Positions 8,799 through 18,300 of a stretch of DNA of 51,967 nt are shown piece after piece. Made by a program: the position numbers and the translations under genes. Under the pieces are notes generated by a model that worked only from the letters and a program-made list of their open reading frames with translations, was not told the DNA's origin and did not search any database. The stretch is from Porphyromonadaceae bacterium UBA7203. GTDB lineage: Bacteria > Bacteroidota > Bacteroidia > Bacteroidales > Muribaculaceae. The stretch is taken from assembly GCA_002490725.1 (NCBI GenBank), contig DKUN01000012.1, positions 74,201 to 126,167 on the forward strand, written 5' to 3'. Positions within the stretch are counted from its first letter, which is position 1. Every line of letters starts with the position of its first letter.

Positions 8799-8835
8799 AG
8801 CTGCGGGAGCATTCGCAATGAATGCTCCCGCAGCT
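8799..8835. terminator. Intrinsic terminator after cysE
   Basis: A 16-bp perfect stem (8799-8814 with 8820-8835, AGCTGCGGGAGCATTC) around a 5-nt loop, ending in TTTT on the plus side. It separates cysE from the convergent CoA-transferase gene ending at 8869 and may serve both. Confidence 0.88.
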
Positions 8836-8868
8836 TTTATTTCAGTCAATGACCGGCGTCTGATCGGG

Positions 8869-10350
8869 TCAGAGCTTTGCGTTACGCATGTCGCCCGTTT
8901 CGTTAAAGGCCGTGTGGAACGCGAACGACTGTTCGAGCACATGAGGCGTCTGACCGCCGCGACCAAGCGCAAGATACTGGCGCAACAAAGGCTTATAGTC
9001 GGGATGGGCGCAATTCTCAATGATGATTTCGGCACGCTGAACCGGGTCTTTGCCGCGCAGGTCGGCAACACCCTGGTCGGTGATAAGCACGTCGACCGAG
9101 TGCTCCGAATGGTCCTGATGGGCCACCATCGGCACGATATTCGAAATGCAGCCGCCCTTGGTGATTGACGGGCAGGAAAAAATCGACAGATAACTGTTGC
9201 GCGTAAAGTCGCCCGAACCGCCGATGCCGTTCATCATCTTCGTGCCGAGCACGTGGGTCGAGTTGATGGCTCCGAAAATGTCGGCCTCGAGCGCCGTGTT
9301 CATGGCAATGACGCCAAGTCGGCGAATGATTTCGGGGTTATTGCTCAGTTCGCTCGGACGGATGGCTATGCGGCGGCAGAACTCATGGTCGTGGGCAAAC
9401 AGGCGCGCCTGAGCCTCGTCGCTCATTGTCAGCGAACAGGTCGACACGAACTTGCAGCGGTCACGCTCCATCAGATCGAGCACGGCATCCTGAGCCACTT
9501 CGGTATACATAGTGAAGGGAGGAATCTCATGGGCATCGGCCAGACCGTAGAGCACGGCATTGGCCACATTGCCCACACCGCTCTGCAGCGGCAGGAACTC
9601 CTTGGGCAGACGGCCGGCGCGCAGCTCTGAAATCAGGAAGTCGCAAACGTTGGCGCCAATGCGCTCCGAAGTCTCGTCGAGTGCCGAGAAGGGGCTGACA
9701 CCGTCGGTTGCATGGGTACGCACAATGCCGAGCACCTTCTTGGGGTCGACATATAGATAGGGCGAGCCGATGCGGTCGCTGACACTATAGATAGGCACCT
9801 CGCGGCGATAGGGCGGATCGGCGGGCAGATAGAGGTCGTGCAGGCCCTCGAGCTTGGTCGAAATAGCCGAGTTGAGCTCAATGATGATATTCTTGGCCAT
9901 CTTGGCTATGGTGGTCGAGATACCCGCACCGGTGCCGAGCACCAGACGGCCGTCCTCGCGAACGTCGACGGCCTCAATCACGGCGAAATCCATCGGACCA
10001 TAGAAGCCATAGCGCAACTTCTGGGCCATTTCGCTCAGATGGAGGTCAAAATAGTGCGCGTCATGGCTGTTGATGCGCTTGCGCAGATCGGGTGTGTTCT
10101 GATACGGTGCACGGCGGTCAATGGCATTGGCCAGCGACAGTGCGCCGTCGACATGGCGGTTGGTGCTCGCGCCCGTAAAGAGGCTCACCTTATAGGGGCG
10201 TCCGGAAGCGTGTTCGGCCTCGGCGATTTTAGCCACGGCGTCAAAAGTATCCTTAGGGGCGCCGGAAGCGGTAAAACCGCTCAGGCCTATAGTTGCGCCA
10301 TTTTTGATATGGCTTGCGGCCTCTTCGGCCGTCAGAATCGGAAATGACAT
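8869..10350 (-). CDS. Acetyl-CoA hydrolase / succinate:acetate-type CoA-transferase
   Basis: 493 residues from the ATG at 10350 (MSFPILTAEEAASHI); the open frame continues 44 codons upstream through the promoter, so that part is not coding. The two-domain class I CoA-transferase fold is evident: GLSGFTASGAPKDTF near the N-terminus, LGTGAGIS, VDPKKVLGIVRT, the GVGNVANAVL block, MYTEVAQD containing the glutamate that forms the CoA thioester in this family, and MNGIGGSGDFTRN. It moves CoA between acetyl-CoA and an acid such as succinate or propionate; the exact acceptor cannot be read from sequence. In a succinate/propionate-forming Bacteroidota it would serve acetate or propionate production. 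Single gene with its own promoter. Confidence 0.9.
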   Translation of the reverse strand: MSFPILTAEEAASHIKNGATIGLSGFTASGAPKDTFDAVAKIAEAEHASGRPYKVSLFTGASTNRHVDGALSLANAIDRRAPYQNTPDLRKRINSHDAHYFDLHLSEMAQKLRYGFYGPMDFAVIEAVDVREDGRLVLGTGAGISTTIAKMAKNIIIELNSAISTKLEGLHDLYLPADPPYRREVPIYSVSDRIGSPYLYVDPKKVLGIVRTHATDGVSPFSALDETSERIGANVCDFLISELRAGRLPKEFLPLQSGVGNVANAVLYGLADAHEIPPFTMYTEVAQDAVLDLMERDRCKFVSTCSLTMSDEAQARLFAHDHEFCRRIAIRPSELSNNPEIIRRLGVIAMNTALEADIFGAINSTHVLGTKMMNGIGGSGDFTRNSYLSIFSCPSITKGGCISNIVPMVAHQDHSEHSVDVLITDQGVADLRGKDPVQRAEIIIENCAHPDYKPLLRQYLALGRGGQTPHVLEQSFAFHTAFNETGDMRNAKL

Positions 10351-10383
10351 GCAATAATATCTGGTTAAATTACTATGTGAGCG

Positions 10384-10415
10384 CAAATTTAGCAAAAAAG
10401 CACAAACTACGCAAA
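10384..10415 (-). promoter_or_regulatory. Bacteroidota-type promoter of the CoA-transferase gene
   Basis: TAAATTTG on the minus strand (10384-10391) and TTTG (10412-10415) separated by 20 bp match both consensus elements. The leader to the ATG at 10350 is about 25-30 nt. Confidence 0.8.
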
Positions 10416-10463
10416 TGTGTGCCATTTTCATTACAGCCGGCCGCATGAGACTCTGCGGAAAAT

Positions 10464-10535
10464 GAAAAAACGGCTGTCTCACGACAGGCCGTTAATCTTA
10501 AACCTTAAATCTAATATCAAAAAACACAGTGCAAA
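10464..10535 (-). ncRNA. Candidate small RNA ending in an intrinsic terminator
   Basis: On the minus strand a hairpin (10469-10493; stem AACGGC/GCCGTT plus TGTC/GACA with one bulged base and a GUGA tetraloop) is followed by U6, a convincing terminator. No minus-strand gene lies upstream to need it. A near-consensus promoter, TATCTTTA (10541-10548) with TTTG (10571-10574) 22 bp further up, would give an RNA of about 70 nt with no good reading frame. It lies in the 217-bp gap before the response-regulator gene. Alternative: the hairpin only insulates the CoA-transferase promoter from antisense read-through. Confidence 0.35.
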
Positions 10536-10644
10536 AACAGTAAAGATACTATGTAGACGCCCGGCATAAACAAAAAGTTTTTACATAATTTTACAATTAA
10601 CTTTTTTTAACCACCTATAATTCCATCAAGCCCCCCGATTTCGT

Positions 10645-10652
10645 TATCTTTG
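10645..10652 (+). promoter_or_regulatory. -7 promoter element of the two-component operon
   Basis: TATCTTTG fits TAnnTTTG; the leader to the ATG at 10700 is about 45 nt. The -33 element is not clear. The stretch before it (10550-10640) is AT-rich with poly-T/A runs and holds nothing else I can name. Confidence 0.6.
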
Positions 10653-10699
10653 CATAATATTATAAAATTACAGAAAACAATCACCAGACCACATCAACT

Positions 10700-11410
10700 A
10701 TGCGTGTTAAGATACTTGTAATCGACGACGAGGAGTCGATTTGCGAAATTCTTCGTTACAATCTTGAGAAAGAAGGCTACGAAGTCGACACCGCGCTCTC
10801 GGCCGAGGAGGCCCTTGAAATGGACCTGCCATCATATTCGCTGTTTCTTGTCGACATCATGATGGACAAGATGAGCGGATTCGACTTTGCCCACCGCATC
10901 AAAAACATCGACGAACTCGAAAACAAACCGATTATTTTCTGCACCGCCCTGAGCGACGAAGACGACACCGTGATGGGCCTGAACATCGGCGCCGACGACT
11001 ATATAACCAAACCGTTCTCGATTCCCGAAGTGCTTGCGCGCGTGCGTTCGGTAATGCGCCGCAGCAACATCTCCTCACACCTCGCCGCCAACCGCTCGAA
11101 GGCCAAGTACGAGGAAGACATCGTTTTCAAAGGCCTCAGGCTCAACCGCAACGAAAAGATCTGCTATATCGACGGCGTAGCCCAGCAACTGTCGAAAACC
11201 GAATTCGACCTGCTTCTGTTCTTCCTCGAGCACCGCAACCGCATCTACTCGCGCGAGGAGATTATCCGCACCGTCTGGTCAAACAACGTCGTCGTCAGCA
11301 ACCGCACCGTCGACACCAGCCTCACACGACTGCGCAAAAAACTCGGCGCTTACGGCAAACACATCGAAACACGTGTAGGCTTCGGATATGGCTTCAAGGA
11401 AGTCGGATAA
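10700..11410 (+). CDS. OmpR/PhoB-family response regulator
   Basis: 236 residues. The N-terminal receiver domain (1-120) has the acidic pair Asp9/Asp10, phosphorylation site Asp52 in FLVDIMM, Thr82 and Lys104 in the YITKPF motif, all expected for an active receiver. The C-terminal winged-helix DNA-binding domain (about 135-235) has LSKTEFDLLLFFLEH, YSREEIIRTVW and RTVDTSLTRLRKKLG, characteristic of OmpR. It is activated by the histidine kinase encoded immediately downstream, whose gene overlaps it by 23 bases. The organisation resembles RprY-type regulators of Bacteroides, but the target genes cannot be told, so no symbol is given. Confidence 0.93.
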   Translation: MRVKILVIDDEESICEILRYNLEKEGYEVDTALSAEEALEMDLPSYSLFLVDIMMDKMSGFDFAHRIKNIDELENKPIIFCTALSDEDDTVMGLNIGADDYITKPFSIPEVLARVRSVMRRSNISSHLAANRSKAKYEEDIVFKGLRLNRNEKICYIDGVAQQLSKTEFDLLLFFLEHRNRIYSREEIIRTVWSNNVVVSNRTVDTSLTRLRKKLGAYGKHIETRVGFGYGFKEVG

Positions 11411-12896
11411 GCTATTCTGGCGACTATTCACTCCACTGGCCTTTCTCCTGTGGGTTATAATCGGCCTCATCGTCTGGTACAACATATCAAACGAGGTCGA
11501 GCTCAGGCGTTCAATGCTCGAATCGCAGCTCAGAAACGTCAATGCGACCATACTCGACGCCTATGAACACGGCGCCGACCTGCAGGAAACACTCAACTTC
11601 ATTGACAACTACAACGACAACACCACTCTCAACGACCTCAAGATAAGCGTCTTTAACGAGTTTTCCGAGCCGATAGCGCATATCGGCCAGGTGATTCTGC
11701 TCGAAGACGCCGACCACCGCGTAATTCCCGAGCTGCTGGTAGCCGAGGCCGAAGGCCAGGCAACCAACATTCGCCCCGACCTGCGGCAGTCGGTCGAGGC
11801 GATGTTTAACGTCATGACCTCAAACGACGGCGCCATACGCACAATAACCAGCGCCCCCTACTCGCCCTCGATTGCCCGCGCGCTCAACTACAACTCCATG
11901 ATCTGGATTGTGGTCATAGCCCTGGCCGCACTCGCAACCTCGCTTATAGCCGTCTTTGCGCGCCGTATTGCCAAGTCGGTCTATACGCTCCACAGCTTTG
12001 CCCAGCGCGCGGCCGAGGGGAGCGACATAAGCCTCGACAACATCCGCTTCTCGCACGACGAAATCGGCGACGTGACCCACGAGATTCTAAGGCTCTATCT
12101 CGAAAAAGACCGCGCCACCAAAAGGCTTGAACACGAACACACGGTTGCGCTACGCGCCAACGAAGAAAAATCGCGCATCAAGCGCCAGACAGCCAATAAC
12201 CTCAACCACGAAATCAAAACGCCGGTCGGCATCATCAAGGGCTATCTCGACACGATTCTGTCTGACCCCGACATGCCCGAACCGCTGATGCGCACCTTCC
12301 TCAAAAAGGCCCAGGAACACACCGACCGCCTGACCCAGCTGCTCAAGGACGTAAGTTCCATTACCCGGCTTGAAGAAGGCGCCTCGCAGGTCAAGGTGAC
12401 AGACTTCGACTTCCACGACCTGATTTACAACGTTGCCAATGACCTCGAGGTCAGCGACATCAACGGCTCCATGGAATTTGACTGGCAGATTCCGTTCGAC
12501 ACCTACGTGCGCGGCAACTACACCCTGCTCAACAACGCCGTGATGAACCTGGTGCGCAACGCGGCCAAATACTCGAAAGGCACGCGCATGCAGCTGCGCC
12601 TCACCGGCCGGACCGACAAGGAATATACCTTCTCGTTCGCCGACGACGGCACAGGTGTAGGCGAAGAACACATTCCCCACCTGTTTGACCGATTCTATCG
12701 CGTCGACGAAGGGCGGGCGCGCAAAAGTGGCGGAACCGGCCTCGGACTCCCCATTGTCAAGAGCACGTTCACGGCCCTGGGCGGCGACATCTACGTGCGC
12801 AACATCAAACCCCACGGCCTTGAGTTCGTGTTTACCCTGCCTAAGGCCAAACAGCAATCAGACAATATTATTTCAACCTCCGATACTGAATCATGA
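11388..12896 (+). CDS. Membrane sensor histidine kinase
   Basis: 502 residues, partner of the preceding response regulator. There are two membrane helices (about 11-32 and 170-191) enclosing a periplasmic sensor region of roughly 135 residues with no recognised fold. A HAMP-like linker follows (about 192-245), then the HisKA dimerisation domain with phospho-accepting His274 in NNLNHEIKTPVG, and a HATPase domain with N-box NAVMNLVRNAAKYS, G1 FADDGTGVG, F-box LFDRFYRVDEG and G2 GTGLGLPIVK. All boxes are intact, so it should be an active kinase/phosphatase. Its stop codon overlaps the ATG of pepT (ATGA), suggesting translational coupling of all three genes. Confidence 0.93.
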   Translation: MASRKSDKLFWRLFTPLAFLLWVIIGLIVWYNISNEVELRRSMLESQLRNVNATILDAYEHGADLQETLNFIDNYNDNTTLNDLKISVFNEFSEPIAHIGQVILLEDADHRVIPELLVAEAEGQATNIRPDLRQSVEAMFNVMTSNDGAIRTITSAPYSPSIARALNYNSMIWIVVIALAALATSLIAVFARRIAKSVYTLHSFAQRAAEGSDISLDNIRFSHDEIGDVTHEILRLYLEKDRATKRLEHEHTVALRANEEKSRIKRQTANNLNHEIKTPVGIIKGYLDTILSDPDMPEPLMRTFLKKAQEHTDRLTQLLKDVSSITRLEEGASQVKVTDFDFHDLIYNVANDLEVSDINGSMEFDWQIPFDTYVRGNYTLLNNAVMNLVRNAAKYSKGTRMQLRLTGRTDKEYTFSFADDGTGVGEEHIPHLFDRFYRVDEGRARKSGGTGLGLPIVKSTFTALGGDIYVRNIKPHGLEFVFTLPKAKQQSDNIISTSDTES

Positions 12897-14113
12897 ACGT
12901 TCTTAACCGATTTCTCGACTACGTGAAGTTCGACACACAGAGCGACGAACTCACCAACATGACCCCCTCTACTCCCGGACAGTTCAAATTCGCACAATAC
13001 CTTGAGGAACAGGTACGCAAAATGGGCCTTAGCGATATTTCGCTCGACGAAAACGGCTATCTCATGGCTACCTTGCCCGCCAACACCGACAAGGATCTGC
13101 CCGTGGTAGGCTTCATTGCCCACCTCGACACATCGCCCGACATGAGCGGCCGCAACGTCAAGCCGCAGATTGTCAATAACTACGACGGCGGCGACATATG
13201 CCTCAACGCCGAACAGGGTATCTATCTGCGCCCGGCCGAATTCCCCGAACTGCTCCACTACACGGGCCAGGACCTCGTGACGACCGACGGCACAACCCTG
13301 CTCGGCGCCGACGACAAGGCCGGCATCGCCGAAATCCTTGCCGCAGTCGAGTACCTGCAGGCCCACCCCGAAATCAAACACGGCAAAATACGCATAGCCT
13401 TCAATCCCGACGAAGAGATTGGCCGCGGCGCCCATAAATTTGATGTGGAGCGCTTTGGCTGCAAATGGGCCTATACCATGGACGGCGGCGAAATCGGCGA
13501 GCTTGAATACGAGAACTTCAACGCCGCAGTGGCCCGCATAGTATTCTCTGGCCGCAACGTACACCCCGGCTACGCCAAGCACAAAATGATCAACTCCATG
13601 CGCGTGGCCACCCAGTTCGCAATCATGCTGCCCCGATGGGAAACCCCCGAACACACCGAGGGATATGAAGGATTCTATCACCTGGTAGGCATGAACGGCA
13701 CCGTTGAGCAGACCGAACTCACCTATATCATACGCGACTTTGACCGCGACCGCTTCGAACGCCGCAAAAAAGAGTTTGAACACCTGGTTCGCAAAATCAA
13801 CAAGGAATTCCCCGACTGCGCCTCGCTCGAAATCAAAGACCAGTACTTCAACATGCGCGAAAAAGTCGAGCCGATGAACTATATTGTCGAGATTGCCGAG
13901 CAGGCCATGAAGAACGCCGGACTGACACCCAAGGTCGTGCCCATACGCGGCGGCACCGACGGCGCCCAGCTCAGTTTCAAGGGCCTGCCCTGCCCCAACA
14001 TCTTTGCCGGCGGCCTCAACTTCCACGGCCGCTATGAGTTCGTTCCGGTCAACTCGCTCAACAAAGCAGCCGAGGTAATTGTTGAAATAGCAAAGCTTGT
14101 GGCTCAACGCTGA
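12893..14113 (+). CDS. pepT: Peptidase T (tripeptide aminopeptidase)
   Basis: 406 residues, M20 family dizinc aminopeptidase that removes N-terminal residues from tripeptides in the cytoplasm. Metal and catalytic residues are in place: His77 and Asp79 in HLDTSPD, Asp140 in GADDKAG, the Glu174/Glu175 pair in NPDEEIG, a DGG motif near residue 198, and late His in GLNFHGRYEF. Length matches bacterial PepT (about 408). The insert dimerisation domain (about 205-315) includes RNVHPGYAKHKM. It is translationally coupled to the histidine kinase gene, an association whose meaning is unclear; peptide supply may respond to the same signal. Confidence 0.96.
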   Translation: MNVLNRFLDYVKFDTQSDELTNMTPSTPGQFKFAQYLEEQVRKMGLSDISLDENGYLMATLPANTDKDLPVVGFIAHLDTSPDMSGRNVKPQIVNNYDGGDICLNAEQGIYLRPAEFPELLHYTGQDLVTTDGTTLLGADDKAGIAEILAAVEYLQAHPEIKHGKIRIAFNPDEEIGRGAHKFDVERFGCKWAYTMDGGEIGELEYENFNAAVARIVFSGRNVHPGYAKHKMINSMRVATQFAIMLPRWETPEHTEGYEGFYHLVGMNGTVEQTELTYIIRDFDRDRFERRKKEFEHLVRKINKEFPDCASLEIKDQYFNMREKVEPMNYIVEIAEQAMKNAGLTPKVVPIRGGTDGAQLSFKGLPCPNIFAGGLNFHGRYEFVPVNSLNKAAEVIVEIAKLVAQR

Positions 14114-14124
14114 AATTTACTGAC

Positions 14125-15360
14125 ATGAAATCCAGACTACTCCTCACTCTGATAACTCTGACAGCGGCCACCCTTTCGGTGGCCGCTCAGACTTTCTCGC
14201 TCGACCGCTGTCGCGGCTCGCGAATGCCCTATCCGGCCCCCGACTCGGTGGTCGCCGTGCCCGACACGCTCTCGCCCGTAATGATTTACCACGTCGGGCG
14301 CCACGGTGCCCGTTACGCCACATCGCCCGACCGCTTTCTGCGCGTCGAGGCCTACCTGACGGCCCACGCCGACAAACTGACTCCGCGCGGAAAGCGCCTG
14401 CTTGAAATTACACGCGGCGCCATCGACGCCACGGCCGACCGCTGGGGCGAACTCGACTCGCTCGGCATCGCCGAGCAGCAGGGCATAGCACGCCGCCTTT
14501 GCCTCGCATTTCCGCAACTGATAGTGGGCCATGAGGTCACGGCGATTTCAAGCTATGTAGGCCGGTGTGAGGCCTCGATGGATGCCTTCACCTCAACGGT
14601 GCGCCGCATGCAGTCGGGCCTCGGCTCCGTTTCGGCCGACTCAGGCCGCCGCTACTCCTACCTGATGCGGCCGTTCTCGACCGACTCGGCCTATGTTGTC
14701 TGGGCCAAGGAGAAACCCTATAAGCCGGTGCTCGACGCCTATACCGACAGCATCACGCCCGCCCGCAAGCTGCTCGACGCCATCATGCCCGGCGCCGCAT
14801 ATTCCGACGAGGATGCCACCGAGATGGCCGCATCGGTCTACTACGTCGTTTCATCGCTTGCGGCAATGGGCCTCGCCGACGCCGACGCGGCCATGGAGCT
14901 GCTGACGCCCGACGAGTACAACGCGCTGTGGCGCATCGACAACCTGCGCCAGTATCTGTCGCGCACGCAGTCGACCATATCGACTCTGCCGGCCGACATT
15001 GCCGCGCCGCTGCTGCAGGACATGATTGACAATACCGACGGTTTCATCAGCGGCAAAAGCAACGCCACGGTGCGCCTGCACTTCGGCCACGCCGAAACCC
15101 TCATGCCGCTGCTGTCGCTGATGAGGCTGCCCGGATGCTATTACCTGACCCACTATTTCGACACGGTGGCCGACCACTGGCAAACGTTCAACGTCGTGCC
15201 CATGGCCGCAAATCTGCAATTGATTCTGATGCGCTCGCGCTCGGGCCGCTACTACGTCAGGTTTGACCTCAACGAGCGCCCCGTCAGCTTCGGTGCCGAC
15301 AGGGTCTACATTCCCTGGACGCAGATGCGCGCCCATCTTCAGCAACTTGCCGGCGGCTAA
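14125..15360 (+). CDS. Secreted histidine phosphatase, MINPP (inositol polyphosphate phosphatase/phytase) type
   Basis: 411 residues with signal peptide (LLLTLITLTAATLSVAAQ). Clade 2 histidine phosphatase: the nucleophile motif R59-H60-G-A-R63 (VGRHGARYAT) and, late in the protein, H322-A323-E324 in HFGHAETLMPL. HAE in place of the more common HD is characteristic of multiple inositol polyphosphate phosphatases, including those described in gut Bacteroides. It should hydrolyse phytate or lower inositol phosphates in the periplasm or outer vesicles. It starts 11 bases after pepT, probably in the same transcript, and is convergent with the pilus operon 19 bases downstream; no T-rich terminator is seen in that gap. 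Confidence 0.85.
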   Translation: MKSRLLLTLITLTAATLSVAAQTFSLDRCRGSRMPYPAPDSVVAVPDTLSPVMIYHVGRHGARYATSPDRFLRVEAYLTAHADKLTPRGKRLLEITRGAIDATADRWGELDSLGIAEQQGIARRLCLAFPQLIVGHEVTAISSYVGRCEASMDAFTSTVRRMQSGLGSVSADSGRRYSYLMRPFSTDSAYVVWAKEKPYKPVLDAYTDSITPARKLLDAIMPGAAYSDEDATEMAASVYYVVSSLAAMGLADADAAMELLTPDEYNALWRIDNLRQYLSRTQSTISTLPADIAAPLLQDMIDNTDGFISGKSNATVRLHFGHAETLMPLLSLMRLPGCYYLTHYFDTVADHWQTFNVVPMAANLQLILMRSRSGRYYVRFDLNERPVSFGADRVYIPWTQMRAHLQQLAGG

Positions 15361-15379
15361 GCCGCGCGGCGGTGCGGGG

Positions 15380-18300
15380 TCACTTGCGTATGCACCTGAT
15401 GAAGCAGGCGTTAGACCCCGTGATGCGATGGTCATAATTCTTGTTATACTTGACCAGGTTGGTCATGTTAATCAGATTGAAGTCAAGATTGAAGTAGTTG
15501 ATGTCAAGACCTCCGAGACCGAGCGCGCCGTTATCATCGGCATCGGCACCGGTCCAGTTCCTGGCCCAATAGATTGCGCCGGGCTTACGGAACTGGTCCC
15601 ACAGCATCGGCCTGTACTGCGGATTATCTGTGCCCTCCATATACTTGAACCTTGACGCCGCGTATCTGAGCACGGCATCCTTGCCGCTCATCGGCGCCGA
15701 GGCGCCGAAGCCGTTTATATCAGCGAGCCGGTCCTTACGCTGGCCGTAGCCGGTAAAGCCGATGGGGAAGAATATATTACGGCCGCCATAGGAGTCCTCG
15801 GCAGCGTTATAGACAAAGACGCCGCGCATGCCGTAGCCGGCCGTATGTCCCAGCGCACGGTTATAGCCGTAGGCCTTCTCAGCCGTATCGGCGGTTTCCG
15901 ACGAACCGTCGGCATAGAGCACTCCGAAGCCCTGCTCGCAATTCTCAATCAGAGCTTCAAAGTCCTCGACCTGTGCTACCAGACCTCCGGCCTCGTCAAA
16001 CTTAGGCGAATTTGTGGCATAATACTCTTTAGTCATGTCGACGTGTGTGATATCGCTCCATTTGGCCGGCTTAAGCAAACCGTCGGGCGAATAGAGCTTA
16101 AGCGGGTCGGTTCGTGAGACAAACGAGTTGACGTCCATATTGGCCCACGATGAAGCCTGCAGTTTTGACGCGCCGACATCAATCGGCTGGTCCCAGTTCG
16201 TAAATTTGAACATAGAGCCTTCGTCACACGGGTTGTCGGCATACACTCCCTTGCCCAGCATGTTGGCGACATACCACTCCGCGCCGCCGGCAAAAAGAGC
16301 TTCGGGTTCGTAGCCCTGACGCACAAATATCAGGTGTACACACGAATAGTTGTTGTACTCGATGCGGATAACGCAGTTTTTCACATCGGTCGGACCCGCA
16401 GTGCCCCTGAAGCGGATGTTGAAGTCAATAAACGAGCCTGACTGACCCTTGACCGACTTATTGCCCGGCGAACCGATGTCAATGAAATCCGTGTCGCCGC
16501 GCACGATGTATGCCCGCCACGGGCCATCGGAGCGGTAATCCAGAAAAGCAGAATCCGTTTCCTCCTTAAGGGTCTTGAGCCTGACATGAAACGGCTCACG
16601 GCTGTTCCATTTACGGTACACGCCTTTCGGATTGACTATGCGTTCCACCTGGCGTATGGTCACCTCCTTTTGCATCGTATCTTTCGGGTCATTGTTGAGT
16701 TCGGCGGTAAAGAGCACCTTTGCAACTCTGAAATGGCCCACATACGGATTGTTGCCGGTGTAGCCCGTATTGACCACGAGCGACTTGGCTCGCGTGTACA
16801 TCGGTATGCCCCACTCGACGCTGTTGCTGCCGTCCGTTTTCGCCACGGTAATCACATCGGTCCGCGTCTCGGAACTATTGTGAGCCTTGTAGGAATATGA
16901 CTGTGTGGCATCGACCGGATACTGGCGTTGCGAACGGTCGTGCGTGCCGGCCAAACGGCCGTAATAGTACTGATAGTTATATTCATAGTAGTTCGTTATA
17001 CCATCGCCCAGCACCAGGTTTGTGCTGAACGAGGGCACGAGAGACAGAAATCCGTTACACCGATTCGCATAGGCGTCGGTATCGCAGCTACCATTGGAAA
17101 AATACACAATGTTTTTCTGATTTTCATCGGCTTCGGGCCACCATCTGTTAACCATTATCACGCCCTTGAGCGACGTAATCCGCTTGTTGGGATCGGGCGG
17201 CGTCATGCGCAGCGGCAGCACCATCTCATGATTGTAGAGATACGATATATAATACGGTGCGGGAACCACCACCGGCTCCGGTTCGGTATATTCTATATGC
17301 CAGTCAACGTCGTTGGCATTGCCCCGGAACGACATGGTCAGCTTATAGTGGGTGTTGCGCATCACGTTGTAATCGTCAATCACATTGAGGCCAAGCATGA
17401 AGCGGTAAACTATGCGGCCCTGACTCAGGCTGCCCGCATTCAGGTTCTGATAGTATGCCTCAACCTCCACATATGAGCCGTAGGGCTTGTTATCCTTGAC
17501 AATGTCGCGATCGGCCACCAGTCCGTCATCGTCGACAAACTGGCGTTTATCCTTACCGGTGCCCTGCATATTCTCGTAAAGGAACAGCGAGGGGGCATCC
17601 TCGGCATGGGCGCCGGCGGGAAATTGCCCGGACGCCTTCATCAGCACGGGCCACTTCTCGTAGTTATCCGAATCAGAGTCGCCGCCGTCAATGAAGTCGC
17701 CGAAGCCGATGCTGCTGCCGCTCACATTGTAATCCTTGCCGCTCATGCCTTCGATGCGCAGCAGTTCGTCTGTATCGGCCGGAACGTTCATATAGCCTAT
17801 CGGGCAGTCGGCAGGCACGTCGCGCAGCGTTGCGCGGCGCACATAGATTCTGATGTTCTCGTTGAGACCCGACGGGTCGAAATCGACCGTTACCTTCGAC
17901 ACGCTGCGGCGCAGCCATGAATGAAGCTCAACCTTCGGGCTGCCTACGACAATCGGTTCGCATTCCGCATCCGACGGCGCATGAGGCTCATCGCCGTTGG
18001 TGAAATAGCCGAACATCTCGCTGTTGTTATACATATTGTCGGCATCGAAGCTGCGACGTATGGAGCGCAGCCCGCTGACGGTCGACAGCACCGACTCGCC
18101 GGCGGCTTCCAGTTCATCCATGGTCGAGGTCACGGTGCCGTCGGGGTTCATGCGCCCGAGATTGGCCACTGCATAGATATAATAACGGCCGTAACCGAGC
18201 TCCATGTCAAAACTGCCGCGCCAGCTCCAGGCCTCGGCGAGCTCGCCGGTAGTGGTGTCGGCAGGCTTGCGCGTCACTTTTTCAAGCGTCAGGTCCGAGG

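Noticed and set aside
10494..10699. tRNA, CRISPR or attachment site in the larger gaps (10.5, 25.8, 30.0, 31.2, 47.8 and 49.4 kb)
   Set aside because: No cloverleaf, no regularly spaced repeats and no integrase nearby were seen; the gaps contain promoters, hairpins and AT-rich runs only.
12791..14107. Long minus-strand reading frame (438 codons) opposite peptidase T
   Set aside because: Shadow frame of a GC-rich gene with strong codon bias; it has no signal, domain or promoter, and the plus-strand peptidase T has all catalytic residues.
15345..15376. GC-rich inverted repeat GCCGGCGGC...GCCGCGCGGC between the phosphatase and pilus genes as terminator
   Set aside because: Pairing is imperfect, it overlaps the coding end and no T run follows; too weak to call.
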